From Azospirillum brasilense (GTDB lineage: Bacteria > Pseudomonadota > Alphaproteobacteria > Azospirillales > Azospirillaceae), in the NCBI RefSeq assembly GCF_008365405.1, contig NZ_QOKV01000001.1:248001-312000 (forward strand): a stretch of 64,000 nucleotides of DNA. Direction: 5' to 3'. The position numbers and the translations under genes are program-made. A model generated the notes under the pieces. That model ran no database searches, was not told where the DNA came from, and saw only the letters and a program-made list of their open reading frames with translations. Each line of letters begins with the position of its first letter. Within the stretch, counting starts at the first letter, position 1. Shown here piece after piece: positions 36,095 to 44,600 of the stretch.

Positions 36095-36544
36095 GTGGCC
36101 ATCGACGCTTCCGTTCTGGTCCTGAACGGACCGAACCTGAACATGCTGGGCGTGCGCGAACCGCACATTTATGGCTCCATGACGCTCGACGATCTGGAGG
36201 GCGCGTGCCAGGAACGCGCCGAACAGCTCGGGCTGGCCATCGACTTCCGGCAGTCGAACCACGAGGGCGAACTCGTTTCCTGGATTCAGCAGGCGCGGAC
36301 GGAGCATGACGGCATCGTCATCAACGCCGGCGCCTACAGCCACACCTCCGTCGCCATCATGGACGCGCTGATCCTGTCCGAGCTGCCGATCGTCGAGGTG
36401 CATCTCTCCAACATCTACAAGCGTGAGGCCATCCGCCACCACTCGCACATTTCCGCGGTGGCCAAGGGGATGATCTGCGGCTTCGGCCCTCACGGGTATC
36501 TGCTGGCGCTGGACGCCATGGCGAATATCCTCGAGCGCGACTAA
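36095..36544 (+). CDS. aroQ: Type II 3-dehydroquinate dehydratase
   Basis: 149 aa. VLNGPNLNMLGVREPHIYG, QSNHEGELVSWIQQA, INAGAYSHTSVAIMDAL and VHLSNIYKREAIRHHSHIS carry the type II motifs, including the Tyr and His of the active site. It forms 3-dehydroshikimate in the shikimate pathway. GTG start. First gene of a conserved aroQ-accB-accC operon; accB follows by 23 bp. Confidence 0.97.
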   Translation: MAIDASVLVLNGPNLNMLGVREPHIYGSMTLDDLEGACQERAEQLGLAIDFRQSNHEGELVSWIQQARTEHDGIVINAGAYSHTSVAIMDALILSELPIVEVHLSNIYKREAIRHHSHISAVAKGMICGFGPHGYLLALDAMANILERD

Positions 36545-36567
36545 GGAACACGGGAAAAACGAACACC

Positions 36568-37017
36568 ATGGCAAGCTTCGACATCGACGGCGATCTGGTC
36601 CGCAAGCTCGCGGATCTCCTGCGTGAGACGGGCTTGAGCGAGATCGAGTTTGCCGAGGGCGAGAAGCGGATCCGCGTCACCCGCCCGACGGCCGCCCAGG
36701 CGGTGGCCGTGCACGCTCCGGTCGCCGCTCCCGCTCCGGTCGCCGCTGCGGCCGCCGCCCCGGCGGGCAAGCCCGCCAGCCACCCCGGCGCCGTCACCTC
36801 GCCGATGGTCGGCACGGCCTACGCCGCGGCCGAGCCGGGCGGCACGCCCTTCGTCCGCGTCGGCGACACGGTGAAGGCCGGCCAGACCGTCCTCATCATC
36901 GAGGCGATGAAGGTCATGAACCCCATCAAGGCCCCGCGGGGCGGCACGGTCGTCGAGATCCTGATCTCCGACAGCCAGCCGGTGGAGTTCGGCGAAGTCC
37001 TTATGATCATCGAGTGA
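36568..37017 (+). CDS. accB: Biotin carboxyl carrier protein of acetyl-CoA carboxylase
   Basis: 149 aa. An N-terminal helical segment, an Ala/Pro/Val-rich flexible linker (about 48-70) and a biotinyl domain with the EAMKVMN motif, whose lysine carries biotin. It shuttles CO2 between biotin carboxylase and carboxyltransferase for malonyl-CoA synthesis. 20 bp before accC. Confidence 0.97.
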   Translation: MASFDIDGDLVRKLADLLRETGLSEIEFAEGEKRIRVTRPTAAQAVAVHAPVAAPAPVAAAAAAPAGKPASHPGAVTSPMVGTAYAAAEPGGTPFVRVGDTVKAGQTVLIIEAMKVMNPIKAPRGGTVVEILISDSQPVEFGEVLMIIE

Positions 37018-37037
37018 GCGGGGATCATCCCTTGGCG

Positions 37038-38381
37038 ATGTTCGAGAAGGTCCTGATCGCGAACCGCGGTGAGATTGCTCTGCGCATCCACCGCGCCTGC
37101 CGCGAGATGGGAATCCAGACCGTGGCGGTGCATTCCACCGCCGACGCCGACGCCATGCACGTCCGCCTCGCGGACGAGAGCGTGTGCATCGGCCCCGCGT
37201 CGGCCCGCGAAAGCTACCTGAACATTCCGGCGATCCTGTCGGCGGCGTCGATCACCGGGGCGGACGCGATCCATCCCGGCATCGGCTTCCTGTCGGAGAA
37301 CGCCCAGTTCGCGGAGATGGTGGAGGAGCACGGCTTCACCTTCATCGGCCCGACCGCGGAGCACATCCGCATCATGGGCGACAAGGTCACCGCGAAGAAG
37401 ACGGTGATGGAGCAGGGGCTGCCCGTGGTCCCCGGCTCCGACGGCCCGGTGCCGACGCTGGAGGAGGCGGAGAAGATCGGTCGCGAGACCGGCTATCCGA
37501 TCCTCATCAAGGCGGCGGCGGGCGGCGGCGGCAAGGGCATGAAGGTCGCCCGCAACCCCGACCAGCTCAAGGAAGCCTACCAGCTCGCCCGTGGCGAGGC
37601 GCGCGCTGCCTTCGGCAACGACGAGGTCTACATCGAGAAGTATCTCGGCAAGCCCCGGCACATCGAGATCCAGCTTCTCGGCGACGAGCACGGCAACTGC
37701 GTGCATTTCGGCGAGCGCGACTGCTCCGTGCAGCGCCGCCACCAGAAGGTCATCGAGGAAGCCCCGTCGCCGGCCCTGAACGCCGAGCAGCGCGCCTTCA
37801 TCGGCGATCTGGCGGCCAGGACGGCGGCGGCCATCGGCTACCGCGGCGTCGGCACGATGGAGTTCCTGTTCGAGGACGGGCAGTTCTACTTCATCGAGAT
37901 GAACACCCGCCTGCAGGTCGAGCACACGATCACCGAGATGATCACCGGCATCGACTTGGTGCGCGAGCAGATCCGCGTGGCGACCGGCGCCCCGCTCGGC
38001 TATGGCCAGGCGGACATCCGCTTCCAGGGCCATTCGATCGAGTGCCGCGTGAACGCGGAGCATCCGGAGACCTTCATCCCCTCGCCGGGGAAGATCGACG
38101 GCTACCACGCGCCGGGCGGGCTGGGCGTGCGCGTCGACTCGGCGCTCTACGACGGCTACCGCATCCCGCCGCACTACGACAGCCTGATCGCCAAGCTGGT
38201 CGTCCATGGCACCACCCGCAACGAGTGCCTGATGCGGCTGCGCCGGACGATCGAGGAGTATGTGATCGGCGGCGTCGACACCACGCTGCCCCTGCACCAG
38301 CGCATCATCGCACAGCAGGCCTTCATCGACGGCAACTACGACATCCACTGGCTCGAACAGCTGATGGGTATGAAGAAGTAG
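37038..38381 (+). CDS. accC: Biotin carboxylase subunit of acetyl-CoA carboxylase
   Basis: 447 aa, the family's length. MFEKVLIANRGEIALRIHRACREMG at the start, the ATP-grasp loop AAAGGGGKGMKVARN, the HIEIQLLGDEHGN and FIEMNTRLQVEHTITEMITGIDLV signatures. Carboxylates AccB-biotin using ATP and bicarbonate. The ATG at 37038 gives the standard N-terminus; a GTG at 37014 overlapping the accB stop is the longer alternative. The operon ends in a strong terminator. Confidence 0.97.
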   Translation: MFEKVLIANRGEIALRIHRACREMGIQTVAVHSTADADAMHVRLADESVCIGPASARESYLNIPAILSAASITGADAIHPGIGFLSENAQFAEMVEEHGFTFIGPTAEHIRIMGDKVTAKKTVMEQGLPVVPGSDGPVPTLEEAEKIGRETGYPILIKAAAGGGGKGMKVARNPDQLKEAYQLARGEARAAFGNDEVYIEKYLGKPRHIEIQLLGDEHGNCVHFGERDCSVQRRHQKVIEEAPSPALNAEQRAFIGDLAARTAAAIGYRGVGTMEFLFEDGQFYFIEMNTRLQVEHTITEMITGIDLVREQIRVATGAPLGYGQADIRFQGHSIECRVNAEHPETFIPSPGKIDGYHAPGGLGVRVDSALYDGYRIPPHYDSLIAKLVVHGTTRNECLMRLRRTIEEYVIGGVDTTLPLHQRIIAQQAFIDGNYDIHWLEQLMGMKK

Positions 38382-38412
38382 GCGGCCGAGTGGTTTGCCA
38401 ATTGGTTCAATG

Positions 38413-38452
38413 AAAAGAGCCCTTCTTCCCGATGGGGAGGAAGGGCTCTTTT
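38413..38452. terminator. Strong bidirectional terminator after accC
   Basis: AAAAGAGCCCTTC (38413-38425) and GAAGGGCTCTTTT (38440-38452) pair over 13 bp, with five further inner pairs closing on a GATG tetraloop. The A and T runs on both sides allow it to serve accC and the convergent RNase gene. Confidence 0.9.
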
Positions 38453-38542
38453 CGTTTGGCGAGCTTTTGCTTCAAAAGGGATTGGCAACCTTGCCTCCTC
38501 TTCCCGGAGGGAAGAGAAGGGGAGCGTCAGGAGCGGAAGGGG

Positions 38543-39196
38543 TTATGGCGTCGCGGTCAGCAGGGCGTCGCGGCGGCAGCGGTCGACCACCTTGGCGCCG
38601 CAGGGCATGAAAGACAGGTCCTTGTTCAGGCACAGCCGGACTTCCGCCACGTCGCGCTTGGAGCAGATCAGCGCCACCGACTCGGGCTCCAAACCCGGAT
38701 TGGCCTGGACGAACAGGCGCTCCACCTGGGTCGCCGGGATCGACAGGTCGGCTTTCGGGGCCTGGAGCGCCTCGGGAATCTTCACCTTGGCGAAGGCCTT
38801 GCGGACCTGCGCGAAATAGTCGGTGACGGGCAGGCCGCTACAGGTGCCGTGCTTCGTCCATTGGTGCACGATCAGCCCGACGCTGGGCATCACCGGCATG
38901 GTGGCGTCCACCACGACGCGGGGCACCGTGCGGTCGCGGGTGCAGGTGGCCGGGTAGCCGCCGTTGCTGTATTGCGGCCACAGGCCGTGGACGATGAAGC
39001 CGAACTTGCGCTCCACCCCGCACTGGTCGGGATCGGCGTCGCCCTGAGTCTTGGCGCAGTGGGTGGGCGACCAGGACAGGCTGAGCACATAGTAATCGAA
39101 GGTGCCGGGCTCCGCCTTGCGCTGCGCCCATGACGCGCCGGTCATCGAGAGAAACGCAACCATTGATACGATGATGGCCGACAGAGCCGTCTTCAT
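38543..39196 (-). CDS. RNase T2-family secreted ribonuclease with altered CAS II motif
   Basis: 217 aa. Signal peptide (SAIIVSMVAFLSMTGASWA), CAS I FIVHGLWPQY (His70) and CAS II HQWTKHGTCS (His111, Lys115, His116), plus cysteines for disulfides. It would degrade RNA in the periplasm. The residue after His111 is Gln (CAA codon) where RNase T2 enzymes carry the catalytic-site Glu (HEWxKHG). GGAG precedes the ATG. Convergent with accC. Confidence 0.93.
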   Translation of the reverse strand: MKTALSAIIVSMVAFLSMTGASWAQRKAEPGTFDYYVLSLSWSPTHCAKTQGDADPDQCGVERKFGFIVHGLWPQYSNGGYPATCTRDRTVPRVVVDATMPVMPSVGLIVHQWTKHGTCSGLPVTDYFAQVRKAFAKVKIPEALQAPKADLSIPATQVERLFVQANPGLEPESVALICSKRDVAEVRLCLNKDLSFMPCGAKVVDRCRRDALLTATP

Positions 39197-39283
39197 GTTG
39201 GAACTCCTTCGATGAACACCTCTTTCCGTTGCATACCATGGTGGGAGCCACCTGTCGCGCGGAAGTGGTGCGCTGAGATAACG

Positions 39284-39314
39284 TTGCGGGGGCGAGGGGG
39301 CAAACGGCTATAGT
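39284..39314 (+). promoter_or_regulatory. Candidate promoter of aat
   Basis: TTGCGG (39284-39289) and TATAGT (39309-39314) are 19 bp apart, slightly long. The TATAGT ends 7 bp before the aat ATG, so the transcript would be leaderless or nearly so. No Shine-Dalgarno is present. Confidence 0.45.
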
Positions 39315-39321
39315 GTCCGCG

Positions 39322-39963
39322 ATGATCGAACTGTCCGCATCGCTGCTTCTGCGCGCCTACGCCGCCGGCATTTTCCCGATGGCGGAGAACGCCGACTCCG
39401 AGGAGCTGTATTGGTTCGATCCGGAGCGGCGCGGCGTCCTGCCGCTGGAGGGCTTCCACGTCCCGCGCAAGCTGCGCAAGACGGTGCGGCGCGGCCCGTT
39501 CGTGCTGCGCTTCGACACGGCCTTCCGCGCGGTGATCGAGGCCTGCGCGGAGCCGACCCCGGACCGCCCGAAGACCTGGATCAACGGCGACATCCTGCGG
39601 CTCTACACCGAACTGCACGAGCGCGGCTGCGCCCACAGCGTGGAATGCTGGAGCGGCGGCCAACTCGTCGGCGGCCTCTACGGTGTCGCGCTGGGCGGCG
39701 CCTTCTTCGGGGAAAGCATGTTCAGCCGCGTCACCGACGCCAGCAAGGTGGCGCTGGTGCATCTGGTCGCCCGGCTGCGGGCGGCGGGTTACACGCTTCT
39801 GGACGCGCAATTCGTGACGGAGCATCTGAGCCAGTTCGGCGCCATGGAGATCCCGCGCGCCGAGTATCGCCGCAGGCTGGCGGCCGCCCTGGCGGTGCCG
39901 ACGGACTTCGGCGGCGTCGACCAGGAGGCGGCCATCACGGCGCTGTTGGGCGTGGAGGGCTGA
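39322..39963 (+). CDS. aat: Leucyl/phenylalanyl-tRNA-protein transferase
   Basis: 213 aa. [42 protein letters not shown] and [20 protein letters not shown] and [11 protein letters not shown] are the Aat core. It adds Leu or Phe to N-terminal Arg/Lys of proteins, making N-degrons for ClpS/ClpAP. ATG at 39322 preferred to GTG at 39313. Faces DUF2155 at 21 bp. Confidence 0.96.
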   Translation: MIELSASLLLRAYAAGIFPMAENADSEELYWFDPERRGVLPLEGFHVPRKLRKTVRRGPFVLRFDTAFRAVIEACAEPTPDRPKTWINGDILRLYTELHERGCAHSVECWSGGQLVGGLYGVALGGAFFGESMFSRVTDASKVALVHLVARLRAAGYTLLDAQFVTEHLSQFGAMEIPRAEYRRRLAAALAVPTDFGGVDQEAAITALLGVEG

Positions 39964-39984
39964 GGGCCGGGCGTTGGGCCGGCC

Positions 39985-40434
39985 TCAGTCGCCCTCGCAG
40001 GACAGGACCCAGACGTCGTAGATCGGGTGCTCCATCGCCGACAGGGCGGGGCTGGAGGCGAACATCCAGCCGCTGAACACCGGCTCGGCCTGCTCGCCGG
40101 GCTTGCTCTCGATCACTTCGAGGAAGGCGGCGGTTTCCGGCGGCTCGATCGGCGGGTTCTCCTTGCAGGCGCGCAGCGTGATGCGCAGGCTGCCGAGCGC
40201 CTTGGTGTCGCCGACCGCGATGGTGAAGGTGGAGGTGCGGGCGGTGATCTTGTCCAGCCCCTGCAGCTTCGCGGCGGGGCGACTGACCATCTCCTCCGGC
40301 ACCGGAGCGGCGCCGGCCGGGCCACTGGTCAGGCCGGGCAGGCTCAGGACCGGAAGGCAGAGCAGCGCGGCCGCCAGGGCCGCACCGCGAAGGTGGAGGC
40401 TTTTCGGAGTCGTCGTCACTTGGATCGTCGTCAC
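39985..40434 (-). CDS. DUF2155 secreted protein
   Basis: 149 aa. Signal peptide region (GAALAAALLCLPVLSLPGL) followed by KITARTSTFTIAVGDTKALGSLRITLRACKENPPIEPPETAAFLEV, the DUF2155 (COG4765) motif, and FSGWMFASSPALSAMEHPIYDVWVLSC. These proteins sit between aat and mlaD/NDUFA12 genes in many alphaproteobacteria. GTG start with GGAAG upstream. Function unknown; periplasmic or outer-membrane associated by inference. Confidence 0.92.
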   Translation of the reverse strand: MTTIQVTTTPKSLHLRGAALAAALLCLPVLSLPGLTSGPAGAAPVPEEMVSRPAAKLQGLDKITARTSTFTIAVGDTKALGSLRITLRACKENPPIEPPETAAFLEVIESKPGEQAEPVFSGWMFASSPALSAMEHPIYDVWVLSCEGD

Positions 40435-40538
40435 TGGGGATCGCTTCCGTGATGTCGAACGGCGTGGGCCGAAACCCGACAGCCTTCTAGCCCGGAAGCG
40501 TCTCCCCGTCTACTCCGTGACCGCCTTATCGGGCCCGC

Positions 40539-40808
40539 TTACTGGGTGATGCTGCCGCTGGGGCGGGTGCCGCCGTAGGGGGTGTTGGTGGGGGACGGAC
40601 CGGCGGTGCCCTTCTTCTCTTCGACCTTCTGGGTGGCGGTGCCGCCCGCGGCGCCCGCGGCGCCGCCGACCACCGCGCCGACCGGCCCGCCGACCACGGC
40701 GCCCGCCGCGGCACCGCCCAGAGCGCCGCTGGCGGCCTTCTCCTCGGTGTTCACGCCGCAGGCGGCGGCGAGCAGGGCGAGGCCGAGAACCAGGAAACGG
40801 GCTTTCAT
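40539..40808 (-). CDS. Small lipoprotein with a glycine-zipper segment
   Basis: 89 aa. Lipobox LLAAAC (Cys17), then a glycine zipper GALGGAAAGAVVGGPVGAVVGGAAGAAGG capable of membrane association, and a polar tail. AAAGGAG lies 8-9 nt before the ATG. Resembles other glycine-zipper envelope lipoproteins. Function unknown. Confidence 0.8.
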   Translation of the reverse strand: MKARFLVLGLALLAAACGVNTEEKAASGALGGAAAGAVVGGPVGAVVGGAAGAAGGTATQKVEEKKGTAGPSPTNTPYGGTRPSGSITQ

Positions 40809-40918
40809 CGCTGATCTCCTTTGATGAGTGTGCCGTGTTGGGTCTGGGCAAGGAAACGGCAGCGTGGCCGCGGCTGTTCCGAAAGGGATTGGGGAAAAGT
40901 GGGTGGGCAAACGAAAAA

Positions 40919-40938
40919 AAGGGGCCGCGAGGCCCCTT
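40919..40938 (-). terminator. Terminator downstream of mlaD
   Basis: AAGGGGCC (40919-40926), GCGA loop, GGCCCCTT (40931-40938). Read leftward, the stem is followed by seven U's (40912-40918), so it ends the mlaD transcript 27 bp after its stop. Confidence 0.85.
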
Positions 40939-40964
40939 CGTTCGTCGTACCGGTTGTATGGCGC

Positions 40965-41450
40965 TTACAGCTTGGGCGGCTCGCCGCCCTCCTGGCCGGG
41001 CTTGCTCATGTTCTGCAGCGAGAAGATGACCTGACCCAGGAGCTGCTCGATGCCGGGGGTGCTCTGCGTGTATTCGACGCGGCCGTCCGGCTTGAGCATG
41101 TCCTCTTCGCCGCCCGGCTCCAGCGACAGGAACTTGCCGCCCAGCAGGCTTTCCGAGGCGATGACCGCAGCGGTGTCCTTGGGCAGCTGGATGTCCGGGT
41201 GGATCGACATGTGCACGACCGCCTGATAGCTCTTCGGGTCGAGCGTCAGTTCGGTGACCGACCCCACCTTCACGCCGCTGATCCGCACGTCCGCCCCGCT
41301 CTGCAGGCCGGAGATGCTGGTGAAATTGGCGGTGAGAGCGTAGCCGTTCACCTTGCGCAAATCGGCGCTGGTGTAGGCGAAAGCCAGAAAAAAGCCGGCC
41401 ACGGCGAGGACGACCCCGCCGAGCACGGTTTCAATCACATTGCGGCGCAT
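40965..41450 (-). CDS. mlaD: MlaD-like lipid-transport protein
   Basis: 161 aa. An N-terminal transmembrane helix (GGVVLAVAGFFLAFAY) and an MCE domain LTANFTSISGLQSGADVRISGVKVGSVTELTLDP...LGGKFLSLEPG. MlaD binds phospholipids in the periplasm as part of the Mla transporter that maintains outer-membrane asymmetry. No mlaE, mlaF or mlaC here, as in several alphaproteobacteria where mlaD sits with NDUFA12. Follows NDUFA12 by 30 bp. Confidence 0.93.
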   Translation of the reverse strand: MRRNVIETVLGGVVLAVAGFFLAFAYTSADLRKVNGYALTANFTSISGLQSGADVRISGVKVGSVTELTLDPKSYQAVVHMSIHPDIQLPKDTAAVIASESLLGGKFLSLEPGGEEDMLKPDGRVEYTQSTPGIEQLLGQVIFSLQNMSKPGQEGGEPPKL

Positions 41451-41480
41451 GAGGGATTCCTAAGGGACCGCGCGGGCGTC

Positions 41481-41873
41481 TCAGCCCGGAGTCCAGGGTT
41501 CGTAATCGCCGGTGGCGCGCACGCGCTGCCCGCCCGCATACTGGTGCCCGGGCGGCCGGTAGGCCTGGAGAGAGCCGGACAGGTTCGGGAGATGCTCCTT
41601 CTGCCACGGCTTGTGGAACGCGCTGTTGCCTTCCGGCAGCGGCTCCTTGGTGGTGTGGTGCAGCCAGGAATGCCATTCCGGCGGCACCTTGGAGGCATCC
41701 GGTTCGCCGGCGTAAATCACCCAGCGGCGTTCCTTCACGCCGGCGATGGCGCTGGGGCAACGGTAATAGGTGTTGCCGAAGCGGTCGGTGCCGACCTTGT
41801 TGCCCCGGCGCCAGGTGACAAACCGGATGTGGATGTTCGCCATCCAGGTGATCAGGGAGATTTTCTCGCTCAT
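41481..41873 (-). CDS. NDUFA12-family complex I accessory subunit
   Basis: 130 aa. VGTDRFGNTYYRCPSA, RRWVIYAGEPDASKVPPEWHSWLHHTTKEPL and HKPWQKEHLPNLSGSLQAYRPPGH match the 17.2-kDa subunit shared by mitochondria and alphaproteobacteria. Peripheral in complex I. The ATG at 41873 was used; an in-frame upstream ATG extends into the neighbour's end. Precedes mlaD in the same orientation. Confidence 0.94.
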   Translation of the reverse strand: MSEKISLITWMANIHIRFVTWRRGNKVGTDRFGNTYYRCPSAIAGVKERRWVIYAGEPDASKVPPEWHSWLHHTTKEPLPEGNSAFHKPWQKEHLPNLSGSLQAYRPPGHQYAGGQRVRATGDYEPWTPG

Positions 41874-42003
41874 CGTCGCTCGCGGTCGGTAAGCCATTCG
41901 GCCGGACGGGCTGGCCGGTTTAAACGCGGGCGGCACTATGACACCCCCGGCCACGCACGTCCACTGCCTCCGCAACGTCTTTTCCCGCCTGACGGATTTG
42001 CTC

Positions 42004-42675
42004 TCAGGCAATGCGCCGGTCGGTCAGCAGCAGGCGCAGCGCGAATCCCAGGAACAGGACCCCGGCGACGCCGTCCAGAACCGCCCGCACCCGCGCGCTC
42101 GACAGCGCCCGCCGCGCCGCACCGGCGCCGAGGGACGCGACCCCCAGCAGGTAGAGGCCGCCGATGACGCCGAGGATCGCGCCGAGCAGGAAGATCTGCA
42201 GCGCGACGTGGCCGAGCGCCGGTGCGACGAATTGCGGCACGAAGGCGAGATAGAACAGGATGACCTTCGGATTCAGCAGATTGGTCAGCAGCGCCTGGAG
42301 GAAGACGCGGTGTGCCGGGGCCGACTCGGGCTTGGCCGTGGTTTCCTCCGCGCCGCCGCCGCGTCCGAAGCCGCTCCGCAGGGCGCTCCACAGCGCCCGC
42401 CCGCCGATCCAGCCCAGATAGGCGCCCCCGGCGTAGCGCAGCACGTCGAACAGGGCCGGCGAGGCGGCGACCAGCGCCGAGATGCCGGCGGCGGCCAGCA
42501 GCGCGTGGATCAGGTTGCCCAGCGTGATGCCGGCGGTGGCGACCACCCCGGCGTTGCGCCCGTCCATCACGCTGCGCGACAGGACCAGCAGCGAATCCGG
42601 TCCCGGCGCCAGCGTCAGGACCAGCGCCGCGACGAGGTAGAGCTGAAGCAGATGCGGGTCGAGCGGCAGGGACAT
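42004..42675 (-). CDS. LysE-family translocator
   Basis: 223 aa, six hydrophobic helices. The N-terminal LVLTLAPGPDSLLVLSRSVMDGRNAGVVATAGITLGNLIHALL and ALLTNLLNPKVILFYLAFVPQFV are the LysE/RhtB signature for export of amino acids or derivatives. It follows lpxL by 13 bp and may be co-transcribed with the lipid A genes; substrate unknown. Confidence 0.92.
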   Translation of the reverse strand: MSLPLDPHLLQLYLVAALVLTLAPGPDSLLVLSRSVMDGRNAGVVATAGITLGNLIHALLAAAGISALVAASPALFDVLRYAGGAYLGWIGGRALWSALRSGFGRGGGAEETTAKPESAPAHRVFLQALLTNLLNPKVILFYLAFVPQFVAPALGHVALQIFLLGAILGVIGGLYLLGVASLGAGAARRALSSARVRAVLDGVAGVLFLGFALRLLLTDRRIA

Positions 42676-42688
42676 GGGACTTTCTCCG

Positions 42689-43597
42689 TCAGTCGGGCCA
42701 GCGCCGGTGCAGCCAGAGCCATTCGGCCGGGCGCTCGCGAATCCATTGCTCCAACAGAGCGTTCAGGCGCTCCATCAAAATCCGCACATCAGCGTTGCGG
42801 TCGCCGGTGTTCGGCGGTTCCACCGGCGGCAGGACGGTGATGCGGAAACGCGCGCCGTCCAGGCGCTCGGTCCGCGCCGGCACCAGCGGGATGCCCAGCC
42901 GCAGGGCGAGCTGCGCCGCCGCCGGGGCGGTCATGGCGTCGCGCCCGAAGAAGGGGACGGGCATGCCGTCGTTCATCTTCTGGTCGATCAGCATGCCGAC
43001 ATGCCCGCCCTTGGTCAGGGTGCGCAGAAGCGCGCGCGCCCCCTCGGGTCCCTTGGGAATGTGCGTGCCGCCGGCGGCCCCCCGCAATTCGGTCAGCAGC
43101 CGGCCCACATAGGGGTTGTTGGGCGCGCGGTAGACCACCGCCAACTCCAATCCCATCTTGCGGGAGCAGACGGGCTTCACTTCCCAGTTGGCGAAATGGC
43201 CGGAGACGAGGATGCCGGCCTTTCCGTCGTCGCGCAGGGCGTCGATGTGCTCCGCCCCGATCACTTCGGTCCGCCCGCCGGGGCCGTAGGCGCCGATGGC
43301 GTCCAGATGCGGGTACTCGGCGATGACGCGGCCCAGATTGTCCCACATGCCGAGGATGATCGCGTCGATCTCCGCGCGGGACTTCTCGGGGAACGCGCGC
43401 TCCAGGTTGCGGCGGGCGGTGCGGGTGCCGCGAAGGCGGGGGCCGACGGTCCGCCCGATCCAGCCGCCCAGCGCCGAGGCGCGGTCGAGCGGCAGAGCGC
43501 GGAACAGACCGCAGAAGCCGTGGACGAGGACGGCCTCCAGCGGGTAGCCGACCCGGCGGGTCAGCCAGGACACCAGGGGGCCGCGCGGCTTAGCCAT
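42689..43597 (-). CDS. lpxL: Lipid A acyltransferase, LpxL/HtrB-like
   Basis: 302 aa. The catalytic HX4E appears as GHFANWE and is followed by VVYRAPNNPYV and GTHIPKGPEGARALLRTLTKGGHVGMLIDQKMNDGMPVPFFG. It transfers a secondary acyl chain (lauroyl type) to the lipid A precursor at the inner membrane. The start overlaps the lpxK end by 8 nt, so the genes are coupled. Confidence 0.93.
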   Translation of the reverse strand: MAKPRGPLVSWLTRRVGYPLEAVLVHGFCGLFRALPLDRASALGGWIGRTVGPRLRGTRTARRNLERAFPEKSRAEIDAIILGMWDNLGRVIAEYPHLDAIGAYGPGGRTEVIGAEHIDALRDDGKAGILVSGHFANWEVKPVCSRKMGLELAVVYRAPNNPYVGRLLTELRGAAGGTHIPKGPEGARALLRTLTKGGHVGMLIDQKMNDGMPVPFFGRDAMTAPAAAQLALRLGIPLVPARTERLDGARFRITVLPPVEPPNTGDRNADVRILMERLNALLEQWIRERPAEWLWLHRRWPD

Positions 43598-44600
43598 GGG
43601 GAACTCCAGTCGGAAGCCCGATCAGAAGGGGAGCGAGCAGGCGGTCGAGGGCGGCGGGCTCCCGCCAGACGGCGCGCACCGGCACCGCCCGGACCAGGGC
43701 GCGCAGAGGGTCCGGCAGGCGGACGGCGTCCTTCACGGTGGTGACCGGCAGGGCGCCCAGGGCGCTGGCGCGGTCCACCAGGGCCATCACCTCCTCGGGG
43801 CGGTAGGGGTGGTGGTCGGCGAAGGGCCTGCGTTCCACCACGCGGGCGCCCAGCGCCTCCAGAGTCGCGAAGAACTTCTCGGGGCGCCCGATGCCGGCGA
43901 AGGCGAGGACCGCCTGTCCGGCCAGGGCGCGGGCGTCCTCCACCGGCTCCAGCCGGGCGTGGAGGACGGGCAGGGCGCCGGCCACGCGGCGTTCTACCCC
44001 GGCGCGGTCCTCGCCCAGCACGACCACGGCCCCGGCGCGGGCCAGCCCGCGCGCCACCGGCTCGCGCAGCGGGCCGGCCGGGACGAGATGGCCGTTGCCG
44101 AAGCCCACCGCCCCATCCACCACGATCAGCGACAGATCCTTGGCGAGGCCGGGATTCTGGAAACCGTCGTCCATCACCAGCACGGAAGCGCCGGCGGCCA
44201 CCGCCGCCCGCGCCCCGGCGGCGCGGTCGCGCGCCACCCAGCAGGGGGCGTGGGCGGCCAGCAGCAGCGCCTCGTCGCCCACCGCGGCGGAGTTGTGAGT
44301 GCCGAGGTCGACGGCCAGCGGGCCGCGCTCCCGCCCGCCATGACCGCGGGTGAGAAAGGCGGGGGCGACGCCGCGGGCGCGCAGGGCCTCGGCCACCGCG
44401 ATGCAGACCGGCGTCTTGCCGGCCCCGCCCGCCACCAGATTGCCGACGCAGAGGACCGGCGCGGCGGCCCGTTCCGCTTGCCCCGACGCCATGCGCAGCC
44501 GCCCGGCCAGCCCGTAGAGCGCGCCCAGCGGGGCGAGCGCCCAGCCCAAGGCCGCCCCGGCGGCCCCGCCGGACCCGTACCAGAAACCGGGAGTCCTCAT
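43590..44600 (-). CDS. lpxK: Tetraacyldisaccharide 4'-kinase
   Basis: 336 aa. P-loop VGNLVAGGAGKTP and MDDGFQNPGLAKDLSLIVVDG are the LpxK signatures. It phosphorylates lipid A disaccharide at the 4' position on the inner membrane. Its ATG overlaps the waaA stop by 4 nt. Order waaA-lpxK-lpxL is a typical alphaproteobacterial lipid A cluster. Confidence 0.95.
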   Translation of the reverse strand: MRTPGFWYGSGGAAGAALGWALAPLGALYGLAGRLRMASGQAERAAAPVLCVGNLVAGGAGKTPVCIAVAEALRARGVAPAFLTRGHGGRERGPLAVDLGTHNSAAVGDEALLLAAHAPCWVARDRAAGARAAVAAGASVLVMDDGFQNPGLAKDLSLIVVDGAVGFGNGHLVPAGPLREPVARGLARAGAVVVLGEDRAGVERRVAGALPVLHARLEPVEDARALAGQAVLAFAGIGRPEKFFATLEALGARVVERRPFADHHPYRPEEVMALVDRASALGALPVTTVKDAVRLPDPLRALVRAVPVRAVWREPAALDRLLAPLLIGLPTGVPHG

